This document shows positions 46,282 through 57,725 of a stretch of 64,000 bases of DNA, piece by piece; within the stretch, counting starts at the first letter, position 1; each line of letters opens with the position of its first letter. This DNA comes from Dryococelus australis. Taxonomy: Eukaryota > Arthropoda > Insecta > Phasmatodea > Phasmatidae. The stretch spans positions 212,425,047-212,489,046 of the forward strand of contig CM056995.1 of NCBI GenBank assembly GCA_029891345.1. Direction: 5' to 3'. The notes under the pieces were generated by a model that saw nothing but the letters and a program-made list of their open reading frames with translations, was not told the origin of the DNA and ran no database searches. A program made the translations under genes and the position numbers.

Positions 46282-46670
46282 ACAACTCGTGGGCCATAAC
46301 CAAATGTTGCTTACCGTTGTATTTGTAGCATATTAATTGGCCACTTATGATATGTTTACTGCTGGGGACATACAAGCAGTAAACATGTGGGCCACTCATG
46401 GCATGCCAACTGTTACTTACTGCGACGAATATACTATTAGTAGCATACTAATGGGCCATGTATGGCGTACCAAATGCTGCTTGCTGCTCGCGACATAGCA
46501 GCATACTTACAGACATTTTGTGGTATGCCAACTGCTGCTTATTACAGAAGAAACATTATCATCAAGATTATGTGCCATTTATTGCATGTCTACTGTTACT
46601 GCTGACCGCTGCGGACATATTACTGATAATTTCATGGGCAATTTATGATATGCCAACTATATGTTGTTGT
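46282..46670. repeat. Degenerate tandem repeat of about 60 bp beside the 3' LTR
   Basis: Words of the form GGGCCATTTATGGCATGCCAAC, TGTTACTTACTGCTGGGGAC and AGCAGCATACTAA recur about every 55-62 bases (near 46290, 46345, 46400, 46455, 46520, 46570, 46630). The same unit is inside both LTRs (34353 and 34413, 60 bp apart). Confidence 0.6.
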
Positions 46671-46939
46671 GCTGTAGCAAATAACGTAAGTGAATACATT
46701 AGATTTGTTTTTATTTCATGCATTTATGAAGTAAAATTATCATGTGACATTGCTAGTAACAGGAAAACAAAATAGATTTTATACTGGAAACCTGCAAAAC
46801 ATAATACGTAAAAAAAAAAACCCCCATCCTTATTTTGCATTTTTAATTCCACATGAAAGTATCCCGAAACTAAAGAATTAGTAATGTTACAATTTATCTA
46901 TCTAGAAATTAAGTGGGCTATAGCAAGTTCGTTAATGGC

Positions 46940-47772
46940 TGGAGGTCTTAATCATATAAAATAATTCATTATAATTTCCTCATTTTATTTACAATAACTA
47001 CAGAAAAATTCTCGGAACTCAAATTCTCACAATAAATTTAAATCACTTACTGTTCACAATTGACACCTATTAATAAAATGTATAATTACGACAAAGAAAT
47101 CAATGAAATTAAATAATTAAAGATCAGTCCAAATAGACAGTGTGTCAACCTATTCAACTATTTTATAGTTTATGCATCCATATTTGACATTTCGAATATT
47201 TACAATAAAATCAGTATTACACTTGCATTCAGTCGCACCTCAGTTTAGTCCATGTCCCGCCAGTCGCAATGCTTTAAGAGTCCTCCAAGCACTCTCACGC
47301 TCAGTAGGCTTCATTCGTCGGTTTCACACCCTCTCGTCCATTCATGCCACCAACACTTCGCCCGTCGTCGTCTCACAATCTCCAGTCGTCGTCCACACTT
47401 CACTTCGCTCGCTCACACTCGCCAGACGGCCTCCATCAAAGACTGCCGGCCGCTGGGATGCGGTAGTATATATAGTGTCTTAGGCCGCCACCTAGAATCT
47501 TCCCCAACTCGCGTGATGCGTCGCGGGGGGCTGAGGCACCAGCCAGTCTCACCAGAACATTCTTGCGTCGTCGCTAAACGTATCGGAAACACTAGCAGGC
47601 GAGAGGAGGTCTGTAACACCAGCAAGTCTCACCGCTATCGGCATTCATGGGATTTTCAGAAGGGGTAATCAGAAGGCCGCTAGCGCATCATTCCAGGAAG
47701 AGAAGAGGGCGAGGTTGGTCTCCGATTATTGCGCAGAGCAGCTCAGTCGGCGCCAGCTGCAGCATGTAACAC
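46940..47772 (-). mobile_element. 3' LTR of Gypsy-type element 2 (minus strand)
   Basis: About 833 bp, closely similar to 52188-53021. On the minus strand it begins TGTTACATGCTGCAGCTGGC at 47772, just after a purine tract AAGGAGGGGGCAG (47773-47785) that serves as polypurine tract. A TATA-like TATATATAG (about 47466-47475) and a G+C-rich promoter half are followed by an AT-rich half. The inner and outer parts agree well with the other LTR (over 90 percent by eye), so this element is younger than element 1. Confidence 0.88.
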
Positions 47773-47785
47773 TGCCCCCTCCTTA
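47773..47785 (-). other. Polypurine tract of element 2
   Basis: AAGGAGGGGGCAG on the minus strand directly precedes the TGTTAC start of the LTR. This is the expected primer site for second-strand synthesis in LTR elements. Confidence 0.75.
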
Positions 47786-47881
47786 AGTATGTTCATCCTG
47801 AACAGACTATACAGAATCAGGACCTTAGTACAGCGCCAGTTGGTCAATGTGGACAACCTTGGGCTTTGCCCAAGAGCCCTG

Positions 47882-49069
47882 TCAGCAAATCTTGTAGATC
47901 ACATCATTTATCTGCTTCAAGATCCTGTACGGTCCTCCCCAAGATTTCTGTAGCTTCGGGCAATATCCCTCCTTCATTTGAGGGTTGTACAACCACACCA
48001 GCTGTCCATCTTGAAAAGTCTCCTCAGGTTTTCTTCGGCCATATCGTGTTTTTATTCTGTCACTGTTAATTTTAAGGTGCCTCCGGGCAAACTCATGAAT
48101 GTCGATTAACTTCTGACGTAATTTAATAGCATATTCTGGCGTGGCTGCTTCTTCCTCCACTGGACGTTCGAACAGCTGGTCACCAGGTAGGCGGAGCTTT
48201 CTCCCAAACAGCATCCAAGAAGGTGTTACCCGTGTGGACTCATGGACTGCTGAGCGATATGAGAGGAGAAATAAGGGTACCTTAGAGTCCCAATCCCTCT
48301 GATTGTCTTCTACAAAGATAGCCAGATACTGTTCCAGGGTACCTTTTAGCCTCTCAACCATTCCATCCATTTGAGGGTGTAATGCTGTGGTTGTGGTATT
48401 ATTCATTCCTAGAATCCTCATTACGTCTTGGAAAAGAGTTGCTTCAGAATTTCTTCCTTGTTCCGAATGAAGCTCCAGTGGCACTCCGAACCTGGAGAAA
48501 ACATGCTTGACAAGAGCATCAGCTAATATGCATGCCTCTTGGTTTGGCACCGGTATGACCTCAGGCCACTTTGTGAAATAGTCTTGTGCTACCAGAAGGT
48601 ATCTATTTCCCCTCTCAGTGATTGGTAGGGTTCCGAAAATGTGAACTGCCATCCTTTCGAATGGGGCCCCAACAATGTACTTCTGGAGGGGACCGCATCC
48701 CTTAATCCTCGGACCCTTCCATGCAGTACATACATCACACAGATGGCACCACTTCTCAGCATCCTGCTGACAATGCAGCCAATAGAATCTCATTCGGACT
48801 CTGTCAAGTGTCTTATTCACACCGAAGTGACCACCTGATGCTGTGTTGTGCAGTTCTCTTAGCACTTCTGGGATTCGGCACTCTGGTGGCACCAATTGTA
48901 AATGACTCTGTCTCCTATTGTTATATTCCCAATTCCTGTAAAGTACACCATTATTTATAACAAGGGAATTCCACTGTGCCCAGTATGCCTTGACTGTCAC
49001 GTCTAGGCTAGATATCTCCTCCCATCTCAGTCGACGCCTGGTTTCCTTCAACTTCAATATTGAACACAA
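47882..49069 (-). pseudogene. pol: Integrase of Gypsy-type element 2, open but with replaced catalytic residues
   Basis: A 395-residue open frame. It holds the zinc-binding H-H-C-C motif (HNTASGGHFG ... CHLCDVC), the catalytic core, and a C-terminal SH3-like/GPY module (WGGPYRILKQI). The first core aspartate, expected after ERMAV, is histidine (ERMAVHIFGTLP); the second, expected in the LHSDQG position, is glutamate (LHSEQGRNSEATLF); the glutamate in DGMVERLKGT is kept. With two of three metal ligands changed, DNA joining should be lost although no stop interrupts the frame. The start ATG is only the first in the frame, since the polyprotein would come from upstream. It lies next to the 3' LTR, with RNase H upstream. 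Confidence 0.9.
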
Positions 49070-49192
49070 GGCGGGGTCACTTAGATGATAATTTCTTATG
49101 TCCTTTTCATCTCGTGTAGATGACCCATCACCAGATACAAGGCCTTGAATTATTGTCCTTCTTGCTTTCCACGATACACCAACCTTCTCCTC

Positions 49193-49720
49193 CTAGCATT
49201 CACAATGACGACATAATGGTTCGCATGGTCTCCTGGAGAGTGCATCTGCATTGCTGTGAAGGCATCCAGACCTGTGGTGTATTTCAAAGTCATATTCTTG
49301 CAGGTGCTGCATCCACCGGGACATTTGACCTTCGGGGTTCTTGAAATTTAGTAGCCTGCATAATGAAGCATAATCAGTTCTTAGGATGAAGTGTCTGCCA
49401 TAAAGATATGGATGAAAGTGTGCAATTACCTTCACCACTACCAAAAACTCCCTGCATGTCACACAGTAGTTCCCCTCGGGCTAATGTAACACCTTATTGA
49501 AATATTCCAATGGCCGCTCTTTTCCATCCTGAATCTAAGATAACACAGCCCCGATTTCAACATCACTAGCATCTGTATCCAGAATAAATTCACACTCTCT
49601 AATCGGGAAGCCCAGTACTGTGGAAAATATCAGAATTTCCTTTAGTCTATTGAAAGCAATTTCGTACTCTGGGGTTCAACAAAATTTTCTTTTAGCCTGA
49701 GTCAATTCATGCAGAGGTTT
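49193..49720 (-). pseudogene. pol: RNase H region of element 2
   Basis: The frame 49193-49462 reads CREFLVVVKVIAHFHPYLYG, RHFILRTDYASLCRLLNFKN and LHSNADALSRRP, the typical end of Gypsy-type RNase H. The upstream part to about 49720 is in other frames with stops (for example at 49482 and near 49540). Confidence 0.85.
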
Positions 49721-50440
49721 GGCGATAGTGGCAAACACAGGCACAAATCGAAAGTAGTAAGCTCATAAACCCAGAAAATTTCAAATTTCAGTTTTATCCT
49801 TTGGTAGAGGTCCGTCTCTTATTGCTCTGGTATTCTCAGGTTCTGTTTCAATCCCACGGGCCGATATAACATGGTCCAAGAAATTAATTTTCTTTTGGAA
49901 AAGGTGGCATTTCTTGGGAACCAATTTCAGTTTGGCCACAGTCACCTTCTGAAACACAGAATCTAAGCATGCCAGGTGCTCTTCAAAAGTTCTTCCTCTG
50001 ACCAAAATGTCGTTTAGGTACACCTGACACATATCTAAGTGCAGAACGTTCTCCATTAGTCGCTATAAGGTGGCAGGGGCATTACATAGCCCAAAGGCAT
50101 AACCTTGAATTGCCATGTTCCTTTCCCTTGGACAAAAAATACAGTCTTTTCCTTGTCTTCCCGTGCCACCTCGCACGGCCAATACCCGCTCTTCATTTCT
50201 AGATTAGAAAACCACTGTGACCTGCTAGGCTAATAAGGGTGTCGTTTATCCTAGAGAGTGGGTAAGAATCTTTCTTGGTCTCATTGTTAAGTTGGCGGTA
50301 ATCAACACAAAATCTAATAGAGCCATCGTTCTTTTTAACAAGCACAATGGGAGAAGACCATAGACTAGCTGATGGCTCTATCACATCTAAATACCTCATC
50401 TCTTTCAGAATACCATCAACGACCTCATACAAAGCTAGCA
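49721..50440 (-). pseudogene. pol: Reverse transcriptase of element 2
   Basis: The upstream block 50199-50432 reads LKEMRYLDVIEPSASLWSSP, IVLVKKNDGSIRFCVDYRQL; the downstream block 49781-50056 reads MCQVYLNDILVRGRTFEEHL and KCHLFQKKINFLDHVIS. The YxDD box is YLND, so the first catalytic aspartate is asparagine. A shift and stops between 50060 and 50195 remove the joining part in frame. The enzyme would have copied element RNA in the particle; it is inactive here. Confidence 0.88.
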
Positions 50441-51046
50441 GTAGTCGCCTTAGTGGCTGCTTTATGGGTCTGGCATCCCCTGTGTCGATGTGGTGGCACG
50501 CAACATTTGTTCTGCCAAGGTCATTGGGCTCGCAGGAGAAAACACCTCTATTTCTCTATAACAATTCTGAAACTGCCCTTTCCTGTCGCCAGTTGAGGTT
50601 TTATTTTGTTCTTGTCAGCAGTTCCCCCAGAGCATCTGGAAGAGGACATTCAGTAGGTTCAGAAAGTGAAGCTTCTGGAACATTTGGAGGTACTTGTGAG
50701 ACCTGCTTGCAAAACCCTATTGTGGCCCCCTTTTCAAGACGGATAGCACGGTAAGACAATCGAATCATTCTAACAGGAAAACTGTCCGATTTTGAAGAAA
50801 TCAATTTCATGACTACAATAACACCATCGGGTAAAATGCAGCTTTCCTGGGCTGGTTCGATTATGCCCAATCGCTTAACAAATTTTTCCTAGCATCTGCC
50901 TGGAATAACAATTTCTCTAGAATCAGGGAGCACAGTTGACTGATTACCACTCCTGGGCAGCTCATTGGCGAAGATAAATTTCGTCGTGTTGAGACTTCCA
51001 ATTCGGTATTACCTACATGTAACACCCCCAGTCAGGTATCAATACA
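50441..51046 (-). pseudogene. pol: Linker between protease and RT of element 2
   Basis: The frame 50601-50870 reads VRMIRLSYRAIRLEKGATIG and similar residues found between protease and RT in this type of element. Frames change near 50590 and 50880. No independent domain is recognised. Confidence 0.55.
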
Positions 51047-51403
51047 TCATCCCAGCTTACGTAAAACATCAAGACCCAAAATGCATTCGTCCTCTATTTC
51101 TGCTATGTATATATCATGCTCTATCTCAAGGTTACCGAGCAGTAAGAGTACCCTTCTCTTCCCTTTGAGTGGTATGGTCTCGCCCATTACTGTTGTTAAA
51201 TAGCAGTGATCCATGTTCTTATCGGACGATCGCTGGAGGGAAGGCCCAAGAATGTCGGGTTTTGCCACTGTTATAGTAGTTCCTGTGTCAACGACCATTT
51301 GGCAAGAAACATTATCTAGGCTCCCCTCCACAAATATGGCATTGAAATCTTGTTTCATTGAGCGCATTTGCAAAAGCATTGGGGCCTTCTCTCCAACAAT
51401 CAC
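51047..51403 (-). pseudogene. pol: Aspartic protease of element 2
   Basis: The frame reads VSCQMVVDTGTTITVAKPDI, in which DTG is the active-site aspartate motif of retropepsins, then a flap-like region and EDECILGLDVLRKLG, the usual second hydrophobic Gly-Leu-Asp motif. It would have cleaved Gag and Pol. This segment is open, but stops and shifts on both sides separate it from gag and RT. Confidence 0.85.
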
Positions 51404-52200
51404 CGACCTTTGCCCCTCAAGACCGGTGTTTACAAGTTTCCCGAAGACATTGTGCTCTCACCTGCTCCTTGGTGCCTGCTCCCTGGCTGTTGCTGCTGCT
51501 GCTTCTGCTGTTGTTGCTACTTCTGAGGACAGTTGGCTCTCAGGTGCCCCAGTTGTCCACATGTCCAACATTCCGGTCGTTTGGGTGGGGGATGGCGAGT
51601 ATCCATAGTACACTCCCTGGAGACGATGTCCGTGATGGTCGTCTGCAAATCCTTCGACATCCCCTTGATGCTGTCGTCCTCCACCTTATCAAGTATCACT
51701 GTCCGCACTGGACGTCGGGGAACTAATGACTGCCGTGCTGACTCCATTTCCAGTGCTCAGGCCAAGGCATCCTGCATGGTGTGAGGCGCAGCTAACCATA
51801 CAGCTTGCCGCACGTCGGTGTCAGCGATAGCGTCGCCGAAGAAGCCGACGGTGATAAATTCTCGTGCCTCTTCCGAGCATCCCTCCAGAGACAGGTGCGA
51901 CAGCCTTACGACGTCATACCATAGCTCCTGCAGTGGTTTACCGGGTCGCTGGATGCGGCTTCGCAATTGGGCATGGTGGGCGTGCCGCAGGTACCGGTAG
52001 CCGAATCGAAGCTCCAAAGCCGACACCAGTGTGGAGTATTCTAGAAGACGACGTTCCAGCAGCGACTGCAGTACGCTCAATGCTGAGTCCCTCAGTACAG
52101 CCGCCAGGTAGTACGCCCGCTGATCTTCTGTCCAGCCATTCAGGGTGGCCACAATCTCGAATTGGTACCGGTACTCGTGCCAAGGTGTGGAGGTCTTAAT
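51404..52200 (-). pseudogene. gag: gag of element 2 with CCHC zinc knuckle
   Basis: On the minus strand the frame from 52200 reads TPWHEYRYQFEIVATLNGWT and continues as LRDSALSVLQSLLERRLLEY and SRIQRPGKPLQELWYDVVRL, a capsid-like domain of Gypsy Gag. After a shift near 51755 the nucleocapsid part ends in CWTCGQLGHLRANCPQK, an intact C-x2-C-x4-H-x4-C knuckle. A CAG/CTG-rich stretch follows near 51480-51530. The N-terminus is missing: the reading frame runs straight into the LTR at about 52200 with no leader or primer-binding site. Confidence 0.85.
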
Positions 52201-53021
52201 AAAATAAAATAATTAATTATAATTTCCTCATTTTATTTACAATAACTACAGAAAAATTATCGGAACTCAAATTCTCACAATAAATTTTAATCACTTACTG
52301 TTCACAATTGACACCTATTAATAAAATGTATAATTACGACAAAGAAATCAATGAAATTAAATAATTAAAGATCTTTCCCAATAGACTGTGTATCAAACTA
52401 TTCAATTATTTAATAGTTTATGCGTTCATATTTGACAGTTCGAATATTTACAATAATATCAGTATTACACTTGCATTCAGTCCCACCTCAGTCCAGTACA
52501 TGTCCCGCCAGTCCCAATGCTCTAGAGTCCTCCAAGCGCCCTCACGCACCGTAGGCTTCATTAGTCGGTTTCACACCCTCTCGTCCATTCAAGCCACGAA
52601 CACTTTGCCTGTCGTCGTCCCACAATCTCCAGTCGTCGTCCACACTTCACTTCGCTCGCTCACACTCGCCAGACGGCCTCCGTCAAAGACTGCCGGGCGC
52701 TGGGTTGCGGCAGTATATATAGTGTCTTAGGCCGCCACCTAGAATCTTCCCCAACTCGCGTGATGCGTCGCGGAGGGCTGAAGCACCAGCCAGTCTCACC
52801 AGAACATTCTTGCGTCGTCGCTAAACATATCGGAAACACTGGCAGGCGAGAGAAGGTCTGTGACGCCAGCAAGTCTCACTGCTGTGGTCATTCATGGGAT
52901 TCCCAGAGGGGAGTGGGGGACAGAAAGCCACGAGAGCATCGTTCCAGGAAGAGAGGAGGGCGAGGTGGGTCTCCGATTACGGCGCAGAGCAGTTCAGTCG
53001 GCGCCAGCTGCATCACGTAAC
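52188..53021 (-). mobile_element. 5' LTR of Gypsy-type element 2 (minus strand)
   Basis: Matches 46940-47772 along its whole length. On the minus strand it starts GTTACGTGATGCAGCTGG and ends ...TTTTATTTTATTAAG. The shared word TGGAGGTCTTAAT at both inner and outer left borders (46940 and 52188) blurs the exact end. No target-site duplication is visible outside. Confidence 0.85.
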
Positions 53022-54089
53022 GGTACTTTAAACGAAACACATGAGTCCCAGTATTGAATTAAAATGTGTCTTTAGCAAAGCTTTTAATGCTATTTATATG
53101 TGTAGAAATATTATTATTTACTTAAAGTGTTTTACATGAATACATAGTAGAGTAGTTGCAACATTCTTTACTGTGAATGAAAGTCTTGTAAGTTTGATTC
53201 CATATTCTTCAAAGAAGTTTACTTATTTTGAAATAATACTGAACGTAACATATATGAATATATAATTACACAAGTTTTATTAAAGTAAATACCCAATTAT
53301 TGTTTTGGCTTTGAAAATGCTTGGCATGCTGCTACTAGTTGGTCTACAATTCGCCAATAACTGGACTGTAAGTGGAAAATGGCTGGACTACAAGTGTTCA
53401 AAAGCTGGGCCACTAGTGGCTTGCCAACAGTTGTTTCAAGACGCGTGGATAACTTACGGCAGGCCAGAAGCAGAAAGCCAGTGGGCCACTGGTGCTAAGA
53501 TGCTTAAGACGATATTACAAGATACCAGATTCCGAAAAAGATCGTGCAAGGTCCGCCCTAGGGGCCGGTATACGGGCTAGTATGACACCGGTCATGGCAT
53601 TTCCCGCGTTATACGGCCAGATTTCGTACCAGGTCTGGTAATTGGACACGTCCTATTTTCCGTGGCAGGTTCCATGCCGGCTCTCGTACCTGTCCAATCA
53701 CATTGCAGTTTTAGCGTAGGACGCTGCCGTCGCTACTACTTGAAACGAGTTGATAAAGAAACTGAAAAGGACGCCTCCATCTTGAATTTACATCGGCGAG
53801 GTTGAAGCGCTTTCAAATAGATTTAAAATACGACGACGAATAATATTGGCAATGACAACTTTTAATTACTGTTTAAACAGTTCTAAATACTTGAAACATT
53901 ACCTACTTCATAAAAAACGTAATTTAAAAAAAGGTACCATATCAACAGATTATAAACACAATGCCTGGTGTGTGAAGTGGTGGTACGGTGGTATGAGACT
54001 TTTGGGCATGAGTTCGAAACTACTTCAGACCCAGATTTTTTATCAGTAAATTTTACAGGCGGATAACATTCCGGTACTTATAGAAAAAA
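53022..54089. other. No gene; weak 60-bp-like words and a GC island
   Basis: 53310-53500 has words such as GGGCCACTAGTGGCTTGCCAAC that recall the 60-bp repeat near element 1. 53560-53800 is G+C-richer (GGGCCGGTATACGGGC, ACACCGGTCATGG). The frame 53305-53580 (91 residues) has no recognised motif. Confidence 0.45.
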
Positions 54090-54520
54090 CCATATTTTGC
54101 AACCGGTCAGTAATATTCGTCAAAATTAAAAATAACACTCTCGTACTCTTAGTGAATTCACGACATTTTCAAGAAAATGATTTACACTATACTAGCAAGC
54201 AAATCATTTATTTAAAACGCGAACAGTAATATAGCAATATTAAGATGTGCTAGCTAGTTTTTTTCATAGGCCTACACAAGTTACTAACTGGTAGCAGTTC
54301 TACGAATGGGGTTCATATATACTACATACCACACACTGCCCACCCACCGAGGGTGCCAAATGCTAGTACGCGAGCTGCTGTCGTGTAATATGGATCTTCC
54401 ATGGTGGCTCATATAGCGGCTGGTATACCGGCTCGTACATCAGGGCTTATTGACGCTTGTACAAGAACCAAGTACGGTAGCAGGTATCGTATAATATCCG
54501 CTTTAGGGTACAGTTAGTTA
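54090..54520 (-). repeat. Repeat E, right copy, uninterrupted
   Basis: The reverse complement matches 27215-27499 joined to 28326-28475. It is the intact state of the site split at 27500. It contains the words CTAACTGGTAGCAGTTCTAC and CCGAGGGTGCCAAATGCTAG. Confidence 0.8.
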
Positions 54521-55309
54521 CGCAGAAGTGGGCCGCTTATTCGCAGAGTGTATTTTGTTACGTAGACGTTACCTGGACAGAGGCCCAGATGTGGCCAACT
54601 GCACACAACAGATAAGAGGCATCGTGTGGGCCACAAGCTTCTTCGAGAGCATTACAGATGTTGACTGATTGTTAACTGGTTATGGAAACCGTACGTGGGC
54701 TGTTCGTGTACAAGAAGATTTGCACAAGTGGGTCAACTGACTTTTGCCTAAAAAGGTTCTATTTTTGTGGTCTTTTTGTAAGATAGTGCCAGGCGAGAAA
54801 ATTAAAATTCAGGCCATATTTACAGAACCATTCTACTGATTCCCACCAAATTTCGCACACCAGTTGTTCTACAGAAGGCTACGCAATCTACATAACTTAA
54901 GGTGGTCAAATACTGATTTTCAAAATGGTGGCCAAATAAATTCTAAATGAATTAAAAATATAAATTTAATAATGTAAACAACTCCAACCAATATTTGTAC
55001 GCTGACGCTATCTATTATAAGCATCGCATAACGTCTCGCTTTTTTAAGTACTTCTGTCGGATAGCGCCAACTGGAGAAATACATTATTTATGTCGTCTCG
55101 GGAACTAGTCAAACTATTTTTACAGTTTTCACACAAGTTCCGCTATTGTAGGCTATGTAAACTTACATGATTCTAGTGATTCAGACACGTAGTTTCAAAA
55201 TGACGGGGCAGTAAAAATTGCTGTTTAGTCAACCCTATCTACCAAAACATTACATTAATTACATCCGAATTGATCACAATCCTACCTGCGTAACGCACGC
55301 TAGCTTATA
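54521..55309. other. No gene recognised
   Basis: 54520-54740 has G+C-richer words with GTGGGCC recurring (54529, 54637, 54727). The remainder is AT-rich. Confidence 0.45.
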
Positions 55310-55366
55310 GTATGAAGTAGTCCGGGTTCGTGTCCCGGGCATTCTACGTGTGTTTTTGTAGTTGTC
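55310..55366 (+). repeat. tRNA T-arm-like fragment
   Basis: CCGGG-TTCGTGT-CCCGG at 55322-55338 is a perfect T-arm (5-pair stem, 7-base loop) with box B inside, followed by a T5 run. No box A is found 44 bases upstream. Likely a truncated SINE head or tRNA pseudogene. Confidence 0.45.
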
Positions 55367-56099
55367 TCACTACTTTTGCATATGCTTCTGGTTCCATCTC
55401 CAAAGTTATTGCTGTCAACAAGACGTCGAGATGTACCTACCATCACGTGGATGAAAGTACGCTTATTAGTTATATCTGTAACTTTTTGATTCTCTCGATG
55501 ACCCACCGCTTCGCTTGAAAATGTACACTACGTGGGAAGTCTATCAAAATACTTATGTGGACTCACAAAATCATCTTGACTGTTAAATAATTTTTTTTTA
55601 AACGAAATTCGTTAAGTTTTTTTTTTTTTTTTTTCTTCAAGAGTTGTTAACTTTACACAACACGAGGGCTTGCATTACGAGACATTTCAGAAGTGAAAAA
55701 CAAGGGTAGGAGATGGGAGGATGGCAGCATAAAGAGATAGAGGAAATTAAGTTCGAACCGCTGAAACTCCGTGTCATCACGTGAGCATCCGACGTTACCC
55801 GCATGAAGACTATTTCCTTATTCCTCCGCCACCTTCGCATGCTAGCGTGATCGCGGATTGTAGCAATAACCCGATCGCCAGGGAGTTCGTTGACTCGCGA
55901 CCTAATCACGACAGTCAGATGTTCACTAGTACGTGCAAGGACAACCTACAACGTGAAATTTAACTTTCGTACTAGCGCTGCGATTCCAGTTGACAAATGT
56001 TTCCTTCGCTTATATTCTATTTGCAGTTTCTTCACGTTTTTTGAATCAAACCTTTAGAAAAAAAAACGACGTGTATGGTTGTTTCCTAAATCTACCATA
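55367..56099. other. No gene recognised; poly-T runs
   Basis: T-runs at 55590 and 55617-55635. The frames at 55637-55909 and 55781-55963 are unrelated to known families as far as I can see. The end (56052-56125) resembles 13124-13205. Confidence 0.45.
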
Positions 56100-56111
56100 T
56101 GTCACAAGCGT

Positions 56112-56668
56112 CTTATCCCCGGTTGCACCATCGTGGTTCGAAACTCGATCCGAGATCGGATCTAAGATTGACACAGAAAACTGTTGTACCATTCGAGTTC
56201 AGAGCTGGACTGGAGATCGAGATGAAGTTCATTTTGATCCACCGAAATTGGCGGTTCGAACTCTCGATCAGAGATCAGTAGCCATAGTCAACAAATATAA
56301 ATTTGAAAATACGTTCGATTATTTTCTTGGGAAATTAAAGCATATTACGCACTTGAATATTATTCAGTAAAACTCACACAACAATAATTCTCTTAAAACA
56401 TATAAAACATCCCACATCTAGTTCTATCTATAGTGAAAAATACGCCTACTTCCATGACGTATATTACGAACCAATAGCAAAATTCATCTCATACTTAATC
56501 TCGATCTCTCACTTTGGAACCAAGATAGACGAACCGGAGATCCATAATCATGACATTTCGTTGGTGTAACACTTTCACATTGGTACCAAGATCAAACTGG
56601 ATTCTGGTTCGGAACTAGGATCATTTGATCTCGGATCAGGGAAGATGTTGGTGCTCCGGGCCTTAGAA
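56112..56668. mobile_element. TIR element, about 550 bp, non-coding
   Basis: The left end CCCCGGTTGCACCATCGTGG and the reverse complement of the right end, GGCCCGGAGCACCAACATCT, match partly, and further in GATCCGAGATCGGATCTAAG is matched by GATCCGAGATCAAATGATCC. The inside has repeated GATC-rich words (CGATCAGAGATCAG, CTCGATCTCTC). The 126-residue frame at 55990-56370 crosses the left end and is probably incidental. Confidence 0.55.
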
Positions 56669-56804
56669 TTGTGTCAACATAGAAGTATATATATATATAT
56701 TTGGATAAATTGAACTTCTGCTTATAAATTACCTATAAATTATATTAACTTATTACACTTATAATTAATGTGAATAAAAGCAGAGAGAGTGTAGGTAAAG
56801 TCCA

Positions 56805-57235
56805 ATAAAGGCTGTTCACGATAGCGAGCACTTTTGAAATCAACCTTAGAAAAAAGTCACTGCCCCTACGTGCATATATTTTAACTGGCGTACTAAGCGA
56901 CATGCGCCCGCCTAGTGAAGTTGGTAACGATGGATGGGAAGTAGTTCCGTATCTTAACGTCGAATAAAAAGTGTTAGGTAACCATTTGTGGTAATTTAAA
57001 TTATTTCTTTCGCTTTCTGTTCTTTTTAAATAATTATAGAGTAGAAATTAGCAGATTTGTAAAATATTTATTTTTCTAATAATTTCACAGTTTCACTTGA
57101 CCGATGCTTGAATAAAGGCATGAGGCCCATGACAATGTTGATTTTACATAAGGCTGAAGAATACACAACGTACATGCAAGTACATCTTATGCAGAGCTTT
57201 AAAAAGTGCTCATTTTACCCGTGAATAGACTATAA
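56805..57235 (+). mobile_element. MITE-A copy 8
   Basis: Starts AAAGGCTGTTCACGATAGCG and ends AAAGTGCTCATTTTACCCGT GAATAG. The internal GAAGTTGGTAACGATGGATG and TCTTAACGTCGAATAAAAAG are nearly identical to the start of the window. Confidence 0.85.
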
Positions 57236-57509
57236 TAAATAGTTCTTATGCAAAATATCATTTTGAGTGCGCACGAATGTGGTGCGTTGTGCCTTTGGTG
57301 TATTTCTCTCTCGAAATTTATAGTCTTAGTTAAGCTTCGTTTGCATGAGGCGGAGGAGTGATATCTTGGAAGTAAACCTTCAGCAGAGATTCAGAAAAGC
57401 TGGAAGTAACCGTAGAGCGTAGGCTGGTTTCAGACCTTACATATTCTGGCCCAGTTCTGGTCAAGCCGAAGGTGTGTACTCTTTTCCATACAAGATCAAG
57501 CTAGTTAAT

Positions 57510-57725
57510 GTGGCCTCCTACCTGGGACGTTTATCGAAGTTCGGAACCGAGAAGCGCGGATGCGATAAGGACGAGACTGCCACGCGCATCAAGTGCACCA
57601 TCGACGCTACGTGAAAGGCTCGTACTACCGTGCAATGTTCTCGTAGTGCTGCGTTTCCCTAAGGGACTTTAAGTGATAACCCTATCGTTTTATTAGCTGG
57701 AAGTTTGTATCACAAATCAATTCAG
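57510..57725 (+). repeat. Repeat D copy
   Basis: GAGAAGCGCGGATGCGATAA, CACGCGCATCAAGTGCACCA, GTGCAATGTTCTCGTAGTGC and CCCTAAGGGACTTTAAGTGA align in order with 5580-5720. It follows MITE-A copy 8 at a distance of 275 bp. Confidence 0.65.

Noticed and set aside
47172..47668. Arg/Ser-rich ORFs of 103 and 138 residues
   Set aside because: They lie in the G+C-rich half of an LTR; the partner LTR reads related but differently broken frames.
48641..48960. Plus-strand ORFs opposite the integrase
   Set aside because: Shadow frames of the minus-strand integrase of element 2.
51358..51726. Leu-rich plus-strand ORF
   Set aside because: It is the antisense of the CAG-rich (Gln-rich) segment between gag and protease of element 2.
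55990..56370. 126-residue plus-strand ORF as a gene
   Set aside because: It crosses the left end of a TIR element with GATC-rich repeated words and has no recognised domain.
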